Assembly (NCBI GenBank): GCA_019429305.1
Contig: JAHYIR010000012.1
Span: 1-52,926, forward strand
Direction: 5' to 3'
Length of the DNA stretch: 52,926 bases
From: Candidatus Cloacimonadota bacterium
GTDB lineage: Bacteria; Cloacimonadota; Cloacimonadia; Cloacimonadales; JAJBBL01
Part shown: positions 20,647 through 31,151 of the stretch, in pieces
How the letters are laid out: each line of letters opens with the position of its first letter
How positions within the stretch are numbered: the stretch's first letter is position 1
Notes under the pieces: model-generated
The model's database searches: none
What the model was told of the DNA's origin: nothing
The model's input: the letters and a program-made list of their open reading frames with translations, nothing else
Translations under genes and position numbers: made by a program

Positions 20647-20901
20647 AGAGGAGGAAGTTTCTCTGGGTGAGAATGTACTATTGCTACTCAAAAAAGGAAA
20701 CTAGTTTTCTGCATGGGTTGTCTTCTTAAGAATTTCACATCTATAAATCGTAATAAACAGTACAGGTAAAGCCATTCCTACATCTTGAATATGAATTTTG
20801 GGGGGGGATGTGTGAAACTATTATTCTTTAGATGAACTTTTGATCGAGAAGTTTAGATCATGAAAAGATGTTTGATGCAGTTAGTAAAATAATTCTTTGC
20901 T

Positions 20902-21471
20902 TTAGTTAAGCATATCTATTGTAACTTCTCCTGATTGAAGATTGAATGTGGTTTTATAACAGACTAAACCCTTACTGCCCCGTCTACCACTACCATCAGG
21001 GAATAAAAATGTACTGTTACCCCAACTGTGAACGTTTAGATAGCTCTTATCCTTACCACTTACTTGACCGGCAGCATAGATGACTATAAAAGAAGTAGGT
21101 TGGTACTCTTCCGAAGATTTTCTATATTCTGTCGTCACCGTAAATACACCATTTTTGGAGCTAAAAAAACTACCAGGATGAGCTGCATAAGTAAAATCAT
21201 CATACCCCAACCAATCCCCCCAAGAAACATTTTGTGAATCATCATTAGTATCGTCGCATAACTGATTCCAGTAGTTAGAAGCATTATGTTCCATGGCAGT
21301 AGTTCGGATCCAATGGACATAAGTTCTTAAATGGATATAGTTCAATTCAGATATAAGAGCATCTCTTTGAGCCGCTTCATAGTGCATTCTAAACATAGAA
21401 ACACCGTATAAAATGGCTATCAAAACCATTATTATGCTCAAAATTATCAATAATATCTGCTTATATCCCAT
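20902..21471 (-). CDS. Pilin-like membrane-anchored protein
   Basis: The 189-residue protein starts MGYKQILLIILSIIMVLIAI, a single N-terminal transmembrane helix. It continues as an amphipathic helix with 'RDALISELNYIHLRTYVHW', the layout of type IV pilin-like proteins found across the FCB group. The canonical G|F-x4-E prepilin cleavage site is absent. The C-terminal part is beta-rich ('NGVFTVTTEYRKSS', 'KGLVCYKTTFNLQSGEVTIDML'). It stands alone, 282 bp from a divergent gene. The gap between them has a TTGACA on each strand (minus near 21580, plus near 21698) but no convincing -10 boxes. Confidence 0.5.
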   Translation of the reverse strand: MGYKQILLIILSIIMVLIAILYGVSMFRMHYEAAQRDALISELNYIHLRTYVHWIRTTAMEHNASNYWNQLCDDTNDDSQNVSWGDWLGYDDFTYAAHPGSFFSSKNGVFTVTTEYRKSSEEYQPTSFIVIYAAGQVSGKDKSYLNVHSWGNSTFLFPDGSGRRGSKGLVCYKTTFNLQSGEVTIDMLN

Positions 21472-21753
21472 TAATTACCTCATAACTAATGCTTGCAATA
21501 GGCATGCCATTCAGTAGTGAATTGCTCTGAAGCATATTAATTACAGTAAATTATCTTAATTATTATGATATTTATTTTGTCAAGAAATATGACACCATAA
21601 TATGTCATCCTTAGTAATTGTCACTATTTTATGTCTTATCACTTCGCATGATGATTAAGTGCCTTCACTAATATAAAATACTGCACATATCTTTTTCTTG
21701 ACACATTTATAGTTTTCTACTCTTTAAAAAGCATTAACGAATGGAGGAGATTT

Positions 21754-22041
21754 ATGCAAGAAAATTACCAATCAGAGTCAAACTATCAACAAAGAGAGAC
21801 CGGTTTTATTCATACTCCTGTGTCAGTAGGAGAATGGATGGTTACTTTACTTATAATGGCAATCCCCCTTATCAACATTATCATGTTATTTGTATGGGCT
21901 TTTTCCGGAAATATCAATATCAGTAAGGCAAATTGGGCAAAGGCATCGTTGATCTGGACTCTTATTATTATCATCTTCTATGCAATAATATTGATCATTT
22001 TTGGTAGTCTTATTGCTAGATGTATGAAGATAGGCTATTAG
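21754..22041 (+). CDS. Small two-helix membrane protein
   Basis: The 95-residue protein is preceded by a strong GGAGGAG ribosome site at 21743-21749. The N-terminal 20 residues are polar and rich in Gln, Asn and Ser. Two transmembrane helices follow ('WMVTLLIMAIPLINIIMLFVWAF' and 'SLIWTLIIIIFYAIILIIFGSLI'), separated by 'SGNINISKANWAKA'. This matches a widespread family of small bacterial membrane proteins of unknown role. A TTGACA at about 21698 may be part of its promoter. The next gene starts 22 nt downstream, so they are probably co-transcribed. Confidence 0.7.
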   Translation: MQENYQSESNYQQRETGFIHTPVSVGEWMVTLLIMAIPLINIIMLFVWAFSGNINISKANWAKASLIWTLIIIIFYAIILIIFGSLIARCMKIGY

Positions 22042-22063
22042 AGAAGCAGTAAAGAATAATATC

Positions 22064-22540
22064 ATGATCAGAACTGAAATACAACAAGTCATAGAATACG
22101 TTAAGAATCCCGTAAAAATCGCCTTAGCTGTGGTTAGGGATCCTAATGGGAAAGATAATGCCATTACACTCGAATGGTATATGCGAACGTCTATCACTCC
22201 ACCTATGTTTGCTATCTCTGTTGGGTTAACCCGTTTTTCTCATTACTGCTTACAGAATTTTCGTTATTTTAACCTCTGTTTTCCCTCACCGGAGCAGATT
22301 GAAGCAGTAAAAATCTGTGGTTCAAAATCAGGAAGCGATATAGATAAATTTGCTCTCTGTAATTTTGATATATTCCCCGGCAAATTGGCTAAATTGCCTG
22401 TTATTCGTAATGCTGCAGCTAATTTCGAATGTGAGATGATCTCTCAATTAAGGAGTGGAGACCATACAATTTTTACCGGTGAAATAAAATATGCTTGGTA
22501 TGATAATACCAAAAGAGTCATTACTTATCAGGACTTCTAA
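22064..22540 (+). CDS. Flavin reductase-like FMN-binding split-barrel protein
   Basis: The 158-residue protein has the flavin-reductase-like layout: 'VKIALAVVRDPNGKDNAITLEWYMRTSITPPMFAISVGLTRFSHYCLQNFRYFNLCFPS'. Then come 'ICGSKSGSDIDKFAL', where the GxxSGxxxDKF pattern is typical of this split-barrel FMN family, and 'ECEM....GDHTIFTGEIKYAW'. It would bind FMN and possibly reduce it with NAD(P)H. The partner is unknown. It ends 29 nt before a bidirectional terminator shared with the convergent C25 peptidase gene. Confidence 0.85.
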   Translation: MIRTEIQQVIEYVKNPVKIALAVVRDPNGKDNAITLEWYMRTSITPPMFAISVGLTRFSHYCLQNFRYFNLCFPSPEQIEAVKICGSKSGSDIDKFALCNFDIFPGKLAKLPVIRNAAANFECEMISQLRSGDHTIFTGEIKYAWYDNTKRVITYQDF

Positions 22541-22569
22541 ACAAGCTGTTAGTTAACTAATCATATAAA

Positions 22570-22603
22570 AAGAACAGGCAGATAGATATATCTGCCTGTT
22601 CTT
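22570..22603. terminator. Bidirectional intrinsic terminator
   Basis: A perfect 15-bp stem (AAGAACAGGCAGATA / TATCTGCCTGTTCTT) closes a GATA loop. T-rich sequence follows on the plus side (AATTTTATTA) and AAAA precedes it, giving TTTTT on the minus strand. It sits between the convergent flavin-reductase gene and the C25 peptidase gene, so it can serve both. Confidence 0.9.
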
Positions 22604-22629
22604 AATTTTATTACTTATGAAGATGATCG

Positions 22630-25600
22630 TTATTTCATAAAGATCATCTTTCTCGTTCGATTATAACTATCAGTCTGCATCCTATAGAAATAAACACCAC
22701 TGGCGGCATAACCTCCAGTTTCATTTTTACCATCCCAAATAACACTGTGTATGCCAGCTTCTTTTTCTTGATTAACCAGAGTCTTTACCTTTTGACCAAG
22801 AATATTGTACACCTCTATACTGACATGGCTTCTCTCTTGTAATGAGAAGGATATATTGGTCGATGGATTAAACGGATTGGGATAGTTACTTCTTAATTCG
22901 GTAACATAAGGAACATATTCGATATCTTCATCTACCGAAGTAACATATACCTCTTCAATATTTGAGGGAGAAGACTCACCAAGATTATAAACCACCGTTA
23001 CAAAGTAATGGTATGTTTCATATGTTTCGAAATCTGGATCATGATAAACTTCTTCAGTTACAAGCTCATCATTGATTTGAACATCATCTTTGTATATATT
23101 GTATCCCAATATTTCAACGTTTCTATGTCCTGTTGGAAATTCCTTGATATCCACTTTGCCATTATTCCTCTTACTCAGATCAAATTCCGGACTTTCCCAA
23201 TACAAAATGATATATTCATTAGTCACTTCTCCAGTTAAATTAACAGGGGGAAGCAATATAAATCCATTTGCTACTACATTCATATAGTACTCTGAAATGT
23301 TTTCAGCGTCACTGGTTATGAGAATCTCTCCACTGTAATCAATCGCTTCTGTTGGCATGAAAAAGAGATTAAACTGGATATTGCTCAGCGGAGGTACTGC
23401 ATAATTATACAAGGTTCTACCTGATTCAGAGGGTTCACTTCCTGTAATGATATCTGGCATAACGCTTTCTATTTCAAAACCCTCGTATGTCTCTATAGTT
23501 CCTGTCATTTCTTCATTACCGAAGTTTCTTATCCAGAATGGTTTAATAGCTATGTCGTCAACTACTACTACTTCAAAATCAATATGGGCTGGATTAGCTA
23601 AGAAAACAGGACCACCTTGAATCTGCCCTGCTGATGGAAATTCAATGAAATCAACCCAAGCACAATCTTGTCCGGCACTAACTATAAAGTCCTTAATATA
23701 AGTCCAAGTAAAGGTATTAGTACCTGCAGATACCGGATAAGAAACTTGTGACCAAGCAACTTCACCAGACCATTGTCCAACCATACTTCCATTAATGAAA
23801 AATCTGAGGAAGTCATAGTTATTTTCAGAAGAAACTCTGCGATAGAAGCTTATATTACCAGCAGCAGCAACATCTAATGTCAAACTCATAGTTGAAGATT
23901 GACTATGACCAATAGTCCCAGATTTAGCGGCATAAGTTCCTTCATAAACAGAATCTGTTACAATTTGCCAAGGCTGATTACCACTAAATTGCCAATTATG
24001 TGCTGTAAAATCTCCTGTCTCAAAATCTTCAAGTACTGGTCCAACATTTAAGGCATAAGAGTGTTGGAAGGAATATTCACCTCCGGTTATCAACAATCCC
24101 AATGTAAAGATCGAACCTAACTCAATATCTCCTGATGCTGTGACAGTAAATGTCGGATAGAGAGTATCGTCAGCATTGATAACACCAATATCTATTGTCG
24201 ATTCTGTATCAATCGTGATATAAGGAGAACCGCTGACTAATGTTACTGTCGTTTGAGGACTAATAGCACTACCGATGTTCTGGACAGGAATAGTTAAGAC
24301 TACTGTTTCCGATGGGTCTAAGTAACCATTATTATTCCCATAGGTAGAGTCATCTATGGTAAACGATCCGGCATCATATTCAGGTGCATTAATCAAAGTA
24401 TTAAAACTACTATTCCAAGTATTGCCGTTATCATCTGTAATCTCTAAGTTAAAAAATGCTCTGTGTTGATCAGGTATTGCATCACTAATGAGCAAAGAGT
24501 AAGCATCTGTTCTCAAAACACTACCATCCGGTTGAATATGTCCAAATGTCTCATAATCATCAAGAATAGTTACATAAGGATCATCATTTGTAAGAGTTGC
24601 TGTAACCTCTTCTGCAATCTCAATACCGACATTTCTTAAAGTAACATTTATAGTAGCTTGATCACCGTAAAGCACGGCGTTATTTTCTCCACTTCCCATA
24701 ATATTGACTTGTTGAATCACTACATAGGGTCCATCACTGGGAATAACGTTTATTGGAGCAATGTAAGTTACTTTGTTGTATCCAGTAACGGTGAGAGTTA
24801 ACTCCATAGGTTCAACAGGTGGGTTCTCGAAATTCAGAATAACAGAACCGTCCGACTCTGTATAACCCGCAGCTAATATTTCACCTTCATATGTTATTGC
24901 TACAAGAAGATCAGGGCTATCTGTATCTACTTCAAAATAATCAAGCCCGATAAATGTTTCATTTAGATGGGTAATTTGCATCTCTTGTGGAGTGTCTGAT
25001 CTCACTTGTAAGGAAGCATCTCCAAAAATATGCCAGTTTTTGAATTCATTGGGGCCTTGTGAAGGATAATCATCAATCATTTGAAACGAACCGTTAAAAA
25101 ATAGTCCACCTATAGTATTCTTTTGATCATTTACCAGTAATTGAGCTATTTCTTGTTGTCCGGACATTGGCGGTGCCCAAGACTGGTTTACTGACGAAGC
25201 ATACATGGCAATAGCACCGGTCGGATTATTTGTTGCATTGTTTGTTGCTCTTAACCAAGCTTCTGCAAAGCAGGTTGTACTGGTAAAATTACCATTAACA
25301 CAAGCAACTGAAACAATAAAAGGCAACTTATAATCATTGGTTAGAGCATTGACATGAGTATTGGAAAAACCGGTCGTACTCCATGTAGTATTAGATCCAT
25401 GGCCAGTATAATTAGCAAACCCTCGGCCAGCGTTTACTGCATTTGTAACCATAGCTGCGGTTGCTGTTGGAGCATAAATCTGATCTACGTGAGTATAGGT
25501 ATATCCTAACAACCAACCTCTGATCAGGTTTAAATGTTGAATATCTGATAAACCGCCATGACCAATACCGGCACCTTCATTAGAAGCAACACCCATTGCT

Positions 25601-26691
25601 TGATTAAGCCAATTATCATCAGTAGTCATATCTCTTTCGTAGTGAATGGTTCTTTCAACCTGAGTTTGCACTTGAGCTATATTTTCTGCTGAAAATCTGC
25701 CGACAAAGATATCGCCGTAAGCATCATTCCCTTCTAACAGAGAATATGAAGGGTCAGAACCACCACCACCAACCATGAAGGTTGGAACTTGAGCAGCATC
25801 TCCAACAATCTGTAAAAAAGTGAGACCATCATCGAGATCATATTCTGCCTGAATAAAATTCTTGATGGCAGCAGCTGTCGTTCCAATTGTAGAAACTGGA
25901 TAGATATCAGTTCTAATACCTTTCTGTATTTTCCAATCCACATACGGCTGCATTGCATCCATAAAAGCATCATAACAGATAACGATCATTCGTCCTTGTT
26001 CTTCTAATGGGGTATACCTATAGTGATGAAAATTGATAAATCTGTTTTGATATATTGAAGCATATTCTCTACTATATGTTGTTCTTGGATTCATTTTGAC
26101 ATTAACATGACTTGACCCAACAGTTCTTACCTCGACAATCAGTTTAGTATATACTCTTAAAGTATGGTTTACCGGATTGTATTGGAAGGGGAAAACTCTG
26201 ACAGTTTGACCACGGAAATCCCTTAAAATATAGGGTTCTTCCAGCTCTGCTAAAGAACCTGGATAAAACTCGTTCTGTTCATATACAGCCGAAAAACTGT
26301 AGGGGATCGAATCCGGGTCCTGATTTCTAAAGAGTAATCCCTTAGAGGGTATAACCCTCATCTCTAAATCAACATATTCAGCATCTCTGATGAATACTTC
26401 CTTTTCTGCTTGATTTGGTATAACTATACTTCTAGCAAGCAAAGGCAATTCAGGTTCACCTTCTTGAAGTAAGATACCCTCTTTACCAAGATATGTTTTG
26501 TAATAATCTTCTCCGTTAATCTCAATAAGATCACGGTTAAAGCTTCCTATGCGATATTCAATTATCGTACTCATCTCATTACTGCTTAAAACATCAATAC
26601 TGTAATCTCTTTCAGATGACACGAATATCGTTTCAGCTAACAAAAATGAAGCCACAAATAGAATCATCAGGGATAAGTATATTCTTTTCAT
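22630..26691 (-). CDS. Gingipain-type C25 cysteine peptidase with T9SS sorting domain (paralogue 1)
   Basis: The 1353-residue protein has a signal peptide (MKRIYLSLMILFVASFLLAE), then a propeptide-like region. The C25 catalytic domain (about 225-570) has His431 in 'NYTGHGSN' and Cys464 in 'SVACVNGNF'. The 33-residue spacing between them equals that of His211/Cys244 in RgpB. Ig-like and CARDB-type modules follow, then a jelly-roll domain ('LEDFETGDFTAHNWQFSGNQPW...DCAWVDFIEFP', about 930-1070), an Fn3-like module, and the FlgD-Ig sorting domain (NYPNPFNPST ... YFYRMQTDS). It is a secreted, surface-attached or released peptidase, probably degrading extracellular protein. It is the most divergent of the three paralogues. 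Its substrate specificity is not readable. Confidence 0.92.
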   Translation of the reverse strand: MKRIYLSLMILFVASFLLAETIFVSSERDYSIDVLSSNEMSTIIEYRIGSFNRDLIEINGEDYYKTYLGKEGILLQEGEPELPLLARSIVIPNQAEKEVFIRDAEYVDLEMRVIPSKGLLFRNQDPDSIPYSFSAVYEQNEFYPGSLAELEEPYILRDFRGQTVRVFPFQYNPVNHTLRVYTKLIVEVRTVGSSHVNVKMNPRTTYSREYASIYQNRFINFHHYRYTPLEEQGRMIVICYDAFMDAMQPYVDWKIQKGIRTDIYPVSTIGTTAAAIKNFIQAEYDLDDGLTFLQIVGDAAQVPTFMVGGGGSDPSYSLLEGNDAYGDIFVGRFSAENIAQVQTQVERTIHYERDMTTDDNWLNQAMGVASNEGAGIGHGGLSDIQHLNLIRGWLLGYTYTHVDQIYAPTATAAMVTNAVNAGRGFANYTGHGSNTTWSTTGFSNTHVNALTNDYKLPFIVSVACVNGNFTSTTCFAEAWLRATNNATNNPTGAIAMYASSVNQSWAPPMSGQQEIAQLLVNDQKNTIGGLFFNGSFQMIDDYPSQGPNEFKNWHIFGDASLQVRSDTPQEMQITHLNETFIGLDYFEVDTDSPDLLVAITYEGEILAAGYTESDGSVILNFENPPVEPMELTLTVTGYNKVTYIAPINVIPSDGPYVVIQQVNIMGSGENNAVLYGDQATINVTLRNVGIEIAEEVTATLTNDDPYVTILDDYETFGHIQPDGSVLRTDAYSLLISDAIPDQHRAFFNLEITDDNGNTWNSSFNTLINAPEYDAGSFTIDDSTYGNNNGYLDPSETVVLTIPVQNIGSAISPQTTVTLVSGSPYITIDTESTIDIGVINADDTLYPTFTVTASGDIELGSIFTLGLLITGGEYSFQHSYALNVGPVLEDFETGDFTAHNWQFSGNQPWQIVTDSVYEGTYAAKSGTIGHSQSSTMSLTLDVAAAGNISFYRRVSSENNYDFLRFFINGSMVGQWSGEVAWSQVSYPVSAGTNTFTWTYIKDFIVSAGQDCAWVDFIEFPSAGQIQGGPVFLANPAHIDFEVVVVDDIAIKPFWIRNFGNEEMTGTIETYEGFEIESVMPDIITGSEPSESGRTLYNYAVPPLSNIQFNLFFMPTEAIDYSGEILITSDAENISEYYMNVVANGFILLPPVNLTGEVTNEYIILYWESPEFDLSKRNNGKVDIKEFPTGHRNVEILGYNIYKDDVQINDELVTEEVYHDPDFETYETYHYFVTVVYNLGESSPSNIEEVYVTSVDEDIEYVPYVTELRSNYPNPFNPSTNISFSLQERSHVSIEVYNILGQKVKTLVNQEKEAGIHSVIWDGKNETGGYAASGVYFYRMQTDSYNRTRKMIFMK

Positions 26692-26741
26692 AAATCCTCC
26701 ATTGATTTTCCTTTTATCTATATTAACAATAAGTTATAAAA

Positions 26742-29700
26742 TCATTTCAATAAAATCATCTTGCGAGTTTCTACATAATTATCAGTACTCATTCTGTAAA
26801 GATATATTCCGCTAGCAAGTGGCTTATTAGCATTACCCATTCCATTCCAAACTACTTGGTGTATGCCTGCATCTAATACTTCATCAACAACTACTCTGAC
26901 CAGCTGTCCTGAGATGTTATAGATTGCTATCTTAACCGGTTGACGAACATTAAGTGTAAACTCAATTGTTGTATCTGGATTGAATGGATTGGGATAATTT
27001 TGATTCAGTTTAGTCACAAAGGGTAATATAGTATCCTCATCAGCAGATAATAGATCAACCTGAACGATATTTGAAGGTTCTGATTCACCTTCATCATAGA
27101 CAGCTGTTACGTAATATAGATAACTACCCGGTGAAGACAGAGTATCTTCATAAGATGTATCTAAAATAAGTTCCTGATTGATGATCTGATCATCTCGATA
27201 GACATTAAACCCTAATAAATCAAGTCTTAGATCCTCTGCTCGCTCTCTACTGCCCGGTTGTATTAATGATTCCCAAGATAGCATTACCAAATTGCCTTGT
27301 ATTGTTGCTTGTAAATTTATTGGTGAGAGCAAAGCTGAGGTTCCATAAGCCATAACGTCAATCAGCATCTCTTGATGAAGTGGATCATTACTGGTAATAT
27401 TGATCTGACCACTATAATCAATTTCTTCTTCCGGGACGAAGAGCAGTTGTAGCGTCAGATAGCTCTCTGTTGGAACGCTATAATCGTATTCCATTCGTTG
27501 TTTTATAGCGCTTCTGTCATTATCTCTATTTAAATGGTTCTCTCTCTGATTATCAATTCTTAGATCGTTATCCTTCTCAAGTATCTTCCCGTCTATACTT
27601 CTCAGGGTATAGTCTTCAATAATAAAACCTTCATAGCTAATTATAGTGCCAGTCAATTGTTCATCACCAAAATTGCTGATTGTTATCTGTTTTGAATCAG
27701 ATAGACCTACTGGAACTCCACCAAAATCTAATTCTAAGGGATAGGCAGCAAATATAGGACCAGAGGATGCTGTCCCTGCTGCAGGGAAAATAATATAATC
27801 AATCCAGGCACAATCAGAACCTGAAGAAACCGAATAGTCTTTTATGTAGGTCCAACGGAAAGTGTTATTCCCTGCTTGTACGGGGAACGAAACCTGTTGC
27901 CAAACTACATTTCCTGACCATTCGCCTTGTTGTTGATTATTTATAAAGAATCTCAGAAAATCGTAATTCGCTTCAGAAGACACTCTCAGATAGAAACTAA
28001 TTTCTCCAGCTGCTGGACTGTTCATTGTTACACTTAAGGAAGTTGATTGATTATGAGTAATGGTACCTGACCTCGCTGAATAGCTTCCTGAATATGACTG
28101 TGAAGTATCAATAAACCAATTAGCATTACCTGAAAATTGCCATGGATAAGAAGAGAAATCACCAGTTTCGAAATCTTCTATCAATAAGCCAATCGGTAAT
28201 ACTATAGTTTCTTGTGCTGCATAAGCATCTGAGAATAGATTTACACCTGTTGTAATACTTGTGCCAATGGGTAAACTACTATCAACAGCGATATTGAATT
28301 CAGCTTGTAAGGTCATGCCAACACCAATAAAGCCAATATTAACAAATTCATCACTCAATAGTGTCAGATAGGGAGAGCCACTAGTAAATCTAATGATAGT
28401 ATCCGGAGACATTGCATTTCCATTGTTAGAAATAGGAAATACTAAAGTGGCTGTTTCACCCGGGTCTAATAACCCGTTATTATTTCCACCCGGTGCCGGA
28501 TCATTTATTGTAGGATACTCTATTACCAAGTCAGGAGCATTAACAACAATATTAAAGTTCGTGGTCCAAACCTCTTCGTTATCTGTAATACTAATAATGA
28601 AAAACACACGATGCTGATCAGGAATGTTATTCGCTATTTGTAGTTGGAATGCATCTTCAAAAACTAGTGCTGTTTCGGCATCTATGTCTCCAATAAGTTC
28701 GTAACCATCAACGATCGTTATATATGTATCTTCTGTTGACAACTGGGCTGCAACACCAGTAGCTGACTCAACTCCGACGTTTTCGAGAGTAATATGAAGA
28801 TTGACTGTGTCTCCAAATTGAGGGGTATTGTTTGTACTCCCAACAACATCTATCTCAAAATCACTCATGATAACGTAAGGACCTTCATTGGGGATAACTT
28901 GTACTTCGGCAATAATTGGGGCATGGTTTTGCAGAGTGATTACTATATGAGCAATTCCCGGGGTAGTAAAGGGGGTAATCTCTAAAGTCATTTGACCTGA
29001 TGCATTGATTAATCCTGCTCCATGTAACTCACTATCCATGGAAACACCTACATAAGAATAAGGTGTAGCAGATATCTGGATCTGACTCTGACCTAAAAAG
29101 ATTTGCTGTGGGAAAATAGCAATATTCTCTAATGGCTCCCGCATATAAGGGGTTAAAGAGGGGTCTCCCATGAGAGAGTAAATTTCCCAGTAATAATTTT
29201 TCATTGTGCTGTTAGATTGCTCCACTGCCATGTTGCCGGCATAAATCATAGCTCCACCTGTAGTGTACCAGTTAACAAAATCTTCTCCGTGTGTATGAAA
29301 CAGCCCGTCAAACATTCCGGGTCCGGTAGAAGCATATGGTAAAGCGTTCCCATGGTTAGGGATATTTGCTATATGTCCAACACCCCACCAGAAATCTTCA
29401 TTCCAATAAGTGTTGTCCGTTCCACCTACATAACCAATAGCACCTTTATTTGGTGCTCTTAACCATGCTTCACCAAAACACTCATATACATCAAATTTAT
29501 TGGTGATACAACAGTTACCAACAACAAAAGGATATTTGTTTTCATTCTGTAGACTGTATATATTATTAATCGTAAAGCTCGGATCTGACCAGGAAGTTGG
29601 TGAACCATGTGCTGTATAGTTAGCATATCCGACACCATTACTGACGTTGTTGATTATCGCTTGAGAACTGCTTCCTGAAGCAGGATAGAGATACGCATGA

Positions 29701-30968
29701 GCTAATATTCCGTTAGAAGCATTGAAGTAATGCTCTGTTCCATAATTGATATGCCCGTTACCGTGTGATGTTGCCCACCAAGAGTCAACTCCGGCAATAA
29801 GAACTGCTTCTCCTAAATAGGAGGGATCCGGTATGAGCAATTTTTCATAAACCAATGTTTTATCAATCTGTGGTTGTAGTTCATTTAGATTGTTAGCTGA
29901 AAACCTACCATAAAACATTTCAGGCAAGAAATCAGTACCCTCTAATCGAACATAATGCAAATCTGTTATGTGTGAACCGGTCTGTCCATTATACGCCGGG
30001 ATTTGCGCTGTATCTCCTACAAAGAGCACAAAGGATGGTGCCGGATCTTCCGGGGTAGCAGCATCCCAGATACCCTGGATATAGTTTTTGATTGAAGTTG
30101 TTGTTGAACCTACTTCCGGACTACCTATAACTCCGACAATTGTTTCGAAACCCTTCATTAACTTCCATTCGATAAAAGGTTCTAAAGCATCTGTAAACAT
30201 TGAATGAGTAATTATAATATACTTTACCGGATAGCGAGTCAGGTTTTGTCTCTCTGCTATCGGTTCAAAATTCATTATCTGTTCTTGGTATAAAAATTCA
30301 AAATACGGTGAATAAGTTCTCTGTCTCAGCTCCTCAGTAGCAGCAAAATCACTTCCGACATAATTTACTTTTACTTCAATATCATTATAAACCTTCAAAG
30401 TACCTGCTTGGGGAGCATAATCAACAGGATAGAGTTCAACAGCAAAGAGTCTAACCCCTCTCATTATACCGATCTCTTCTACTAATACTAAAGGATGATC
30501 AAAATAGGTTGCTCTGCTATAAGTTTCAGAATTGTATTCAAAAGGTATCGGTTCTGCATCCGGACACTTTGGTACAGGATGCTGGACAGGAATGATAGGG
30601 TATTCAATTCCATAATCGGATAACTGGTATTCAGACACCTGATAGTTAACAGTTCGCACTAATACTTCAGCTCCCAATGGAACTGCTATAAAACGACGAC
30701 TCATAGGGAGTTTCGGTTCACCAATAACGTTGGTATGAGCAAGTTCATTGATAAAAATCTCCGTAAAATTCCCTTGGTCTGTTGCAACAGTAAAAAAATT
30801 TAAACGGTCAAATTGATAATACAAAGATACTCCACTTTGGTCACTGGAAAGTACCTCAGTAATTGATTCACGATTCTCAAACTCTATTGCCTGAAAGACT
30901 GCATAGTTACATGAAATAAAGACAAACAGCAATATCGTTAAGAATACTGGTTTACTCCTAATAAACAT
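26742..30968 (-). CDS. Gingipain-type C25 cysteine peptidase with T9SS sorting domain (paralogue 2)
   Basis: This 1408-residue protein has an N-terminal signal helix (SKPVFLTILLFVFISCNYAVF). The C25 domain has His454 ('NYTAHGSP') and Cys487 ('VGNCCITNKF', second Cys). A stretch of Ig-like repeats follows, then the same jelly-roll block as its neighbours ('LEDFETGDFSSYPWQFSGN'). After a charged Arg/Asn/Asp-rich insertion near 1140-1175 ('KDNDLRIDNQRENHLNRDND') comes an Fn3-like module, and the protein ends in the FlgD-Ig sorting domain (NYPNPFNPDT ... SGIYLYRMSTDN). Its first 600 residues are close to those of paralogue 3. It lies 50 nt upstream of paralogue 1, so read-through is likely. A terminator separates it from paralogue 3. 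Confidence 0.92.
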   Translation of the reverse strand: MFIRSKPVFLTILLFVFISCNYAVFQAIEFENRESITEVLSSDQSGVSLYYQFDRLNFFTVATDQGNFTEIFINELAHTNVIGEPKLPMSRRFIAVPLGAEVLVRTVNYQVSEYQLSDYGIEYPIIPVQHPVPKCPDAEPIPFEYNSETYSRATYFDHPLVLVEEIGIMRGVRLFAVELYPVDYAPQAGTLKVYNDIEVKVNYVGSDFAATEELRQRTYSPYFEFLYQEQIMNFEPIAERQNLTRYPVKYIIITHSMFTDALEPFIEWKLMKGFETIVGVIGSPEVGSTTTSIKNYIQGIWDAATPEDPAPSFVLFVGDTAQIPAYNGQTGSHITDLHYVRLEGTDFLPEMFYGRFSANNLNELQPQIDKTLVYEKLLIPDPSYLGEAVLIAGVDSWWATSHGNGHINYGTEHYFNASNGILAHAYLYPASGSSSQAIINNVSNGVGYANYTAHGSPTSWSDPSFTINNIYSLQNENKYPFVVGNCCITNKFDVYECFGEAWLRAPNKGAIGYVGGTDNTYWNEDFWWGVGHIANIPNHGNALPYASTGPGMFDGLFHTHGEDFVNWYTTGGAMIYAGNMAVEQSNSTMKNYYWEIYSLMGDPSLTPYMREPLENIAIFPQQIFLGQSQIQISATPYSYVGVSMDSELHGAGLINASGQMTLEITPFTTPGIAHIVITLQNHAPIIAEVQVIPNEGPYVIMSDFEIDVVGSTNNTPQFGDTVNLHITLENVGVESATGVAAQLSTEDTYITIVDGYELIGDIDAETALVFEDAFQLQIANNIPDQHRVFFIISITDNEEVWTTNFNIVVNAPDLVIEYPTINDPAPGGNNNGLLDPGETATLVFPISNNGNAMSPDTIIRFTSGSPYLTLLSDEFVNIGFIGVGMTLQAEFNIAVDSSLPIGTSITTGVNLFSDAYAAQETIVLPIGLLIEDFETGDFSSYPWQFSGNANWFIDTSQSYSGSYSARSGTITHNQSTSLSVTMNSPAAGEISFYLRVSSEANYDFLRFFINNQQQGEWSGNVVWQQVSFPVQAGNNTFRWTYIKDYSVSSGSDCAWIDYIIFPAAGTASSGPIFAAYPLELDFGGVPVGLSDSKQITISNFGDEQLTGTIISYEGFIIEDYTLRSIDGKILEKDNDLRIDNQRENHLNRDNDRSAIKQRMEYDYSVPTESYLTLQLLFVPEEEIDYSGQINITSNDPLHQEMLIDVMAYGTSALLSPINLQATIQGNLVMLSWESLIQPGSRERAEDLRLDLLGFNVYRDDQIINQELILDTSYEDTLSSPGSYLYYVTAVYDEGESEPSNIVQVDLLSADEDTILPFVTKLNQNYPNPFNPDTTIEFTLNVRQPVKIAIYNISGQLVRVVVDEVLDAGIHQVVWNGMGNANKPLASGIYLYRMSTDNYVETRKMILLK

Positions 30969-31089
30969 TAATTACCTCTCATTTATGTTTTTTAAATTAC
31001 CTTCTATCTTTAATATACAATACTATACTTTAATATAGCAATTTGTATGCCATCCTTTTAATTAAATGAAAGCAATGACGTAATTTCCA

Positions 31090-31125
31090 TAAAAATTGAG
31101 CGGAGAGTTAACTCACCGCTCAATT
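31090..31125 (-). terminator. Intrinsic terminator after C25 paralogue 3
   Basis: On the minus strand, AATTGAGCGG (complement at 31116-31125) pairs with CCGCTCAATT (31094-31103). GAGTTAACTC in the middle can extend the stem, and a TTTTT run follows at once. It lies 27 nt past the stop of the 31152-35441 gene, which suggests that paralogue 2 has its own promoter in 30969-31089. Confidence 0.85.
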
Positions 31126-31151
31126 AACTTAATACTGATTGTGATGTTAGG

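Larger units (their letters stand above)
20084..20901. other. 818-bp gene-free, repeat-bearing stretch
   Basis: I see no credible gene here. An 85-codon ORF on the plus strand at 20220-20477 is made of repeat sequence. The stretch contains the two TGTCA-bounded elements listed below and a short G-run (GGGGGGGG near 20802). The first 130 nt upstream of the 20083 start are T-rich and should hold the promoter of the glycan operon, although no convincing hexamer pair stands out. Confidence 0.6.
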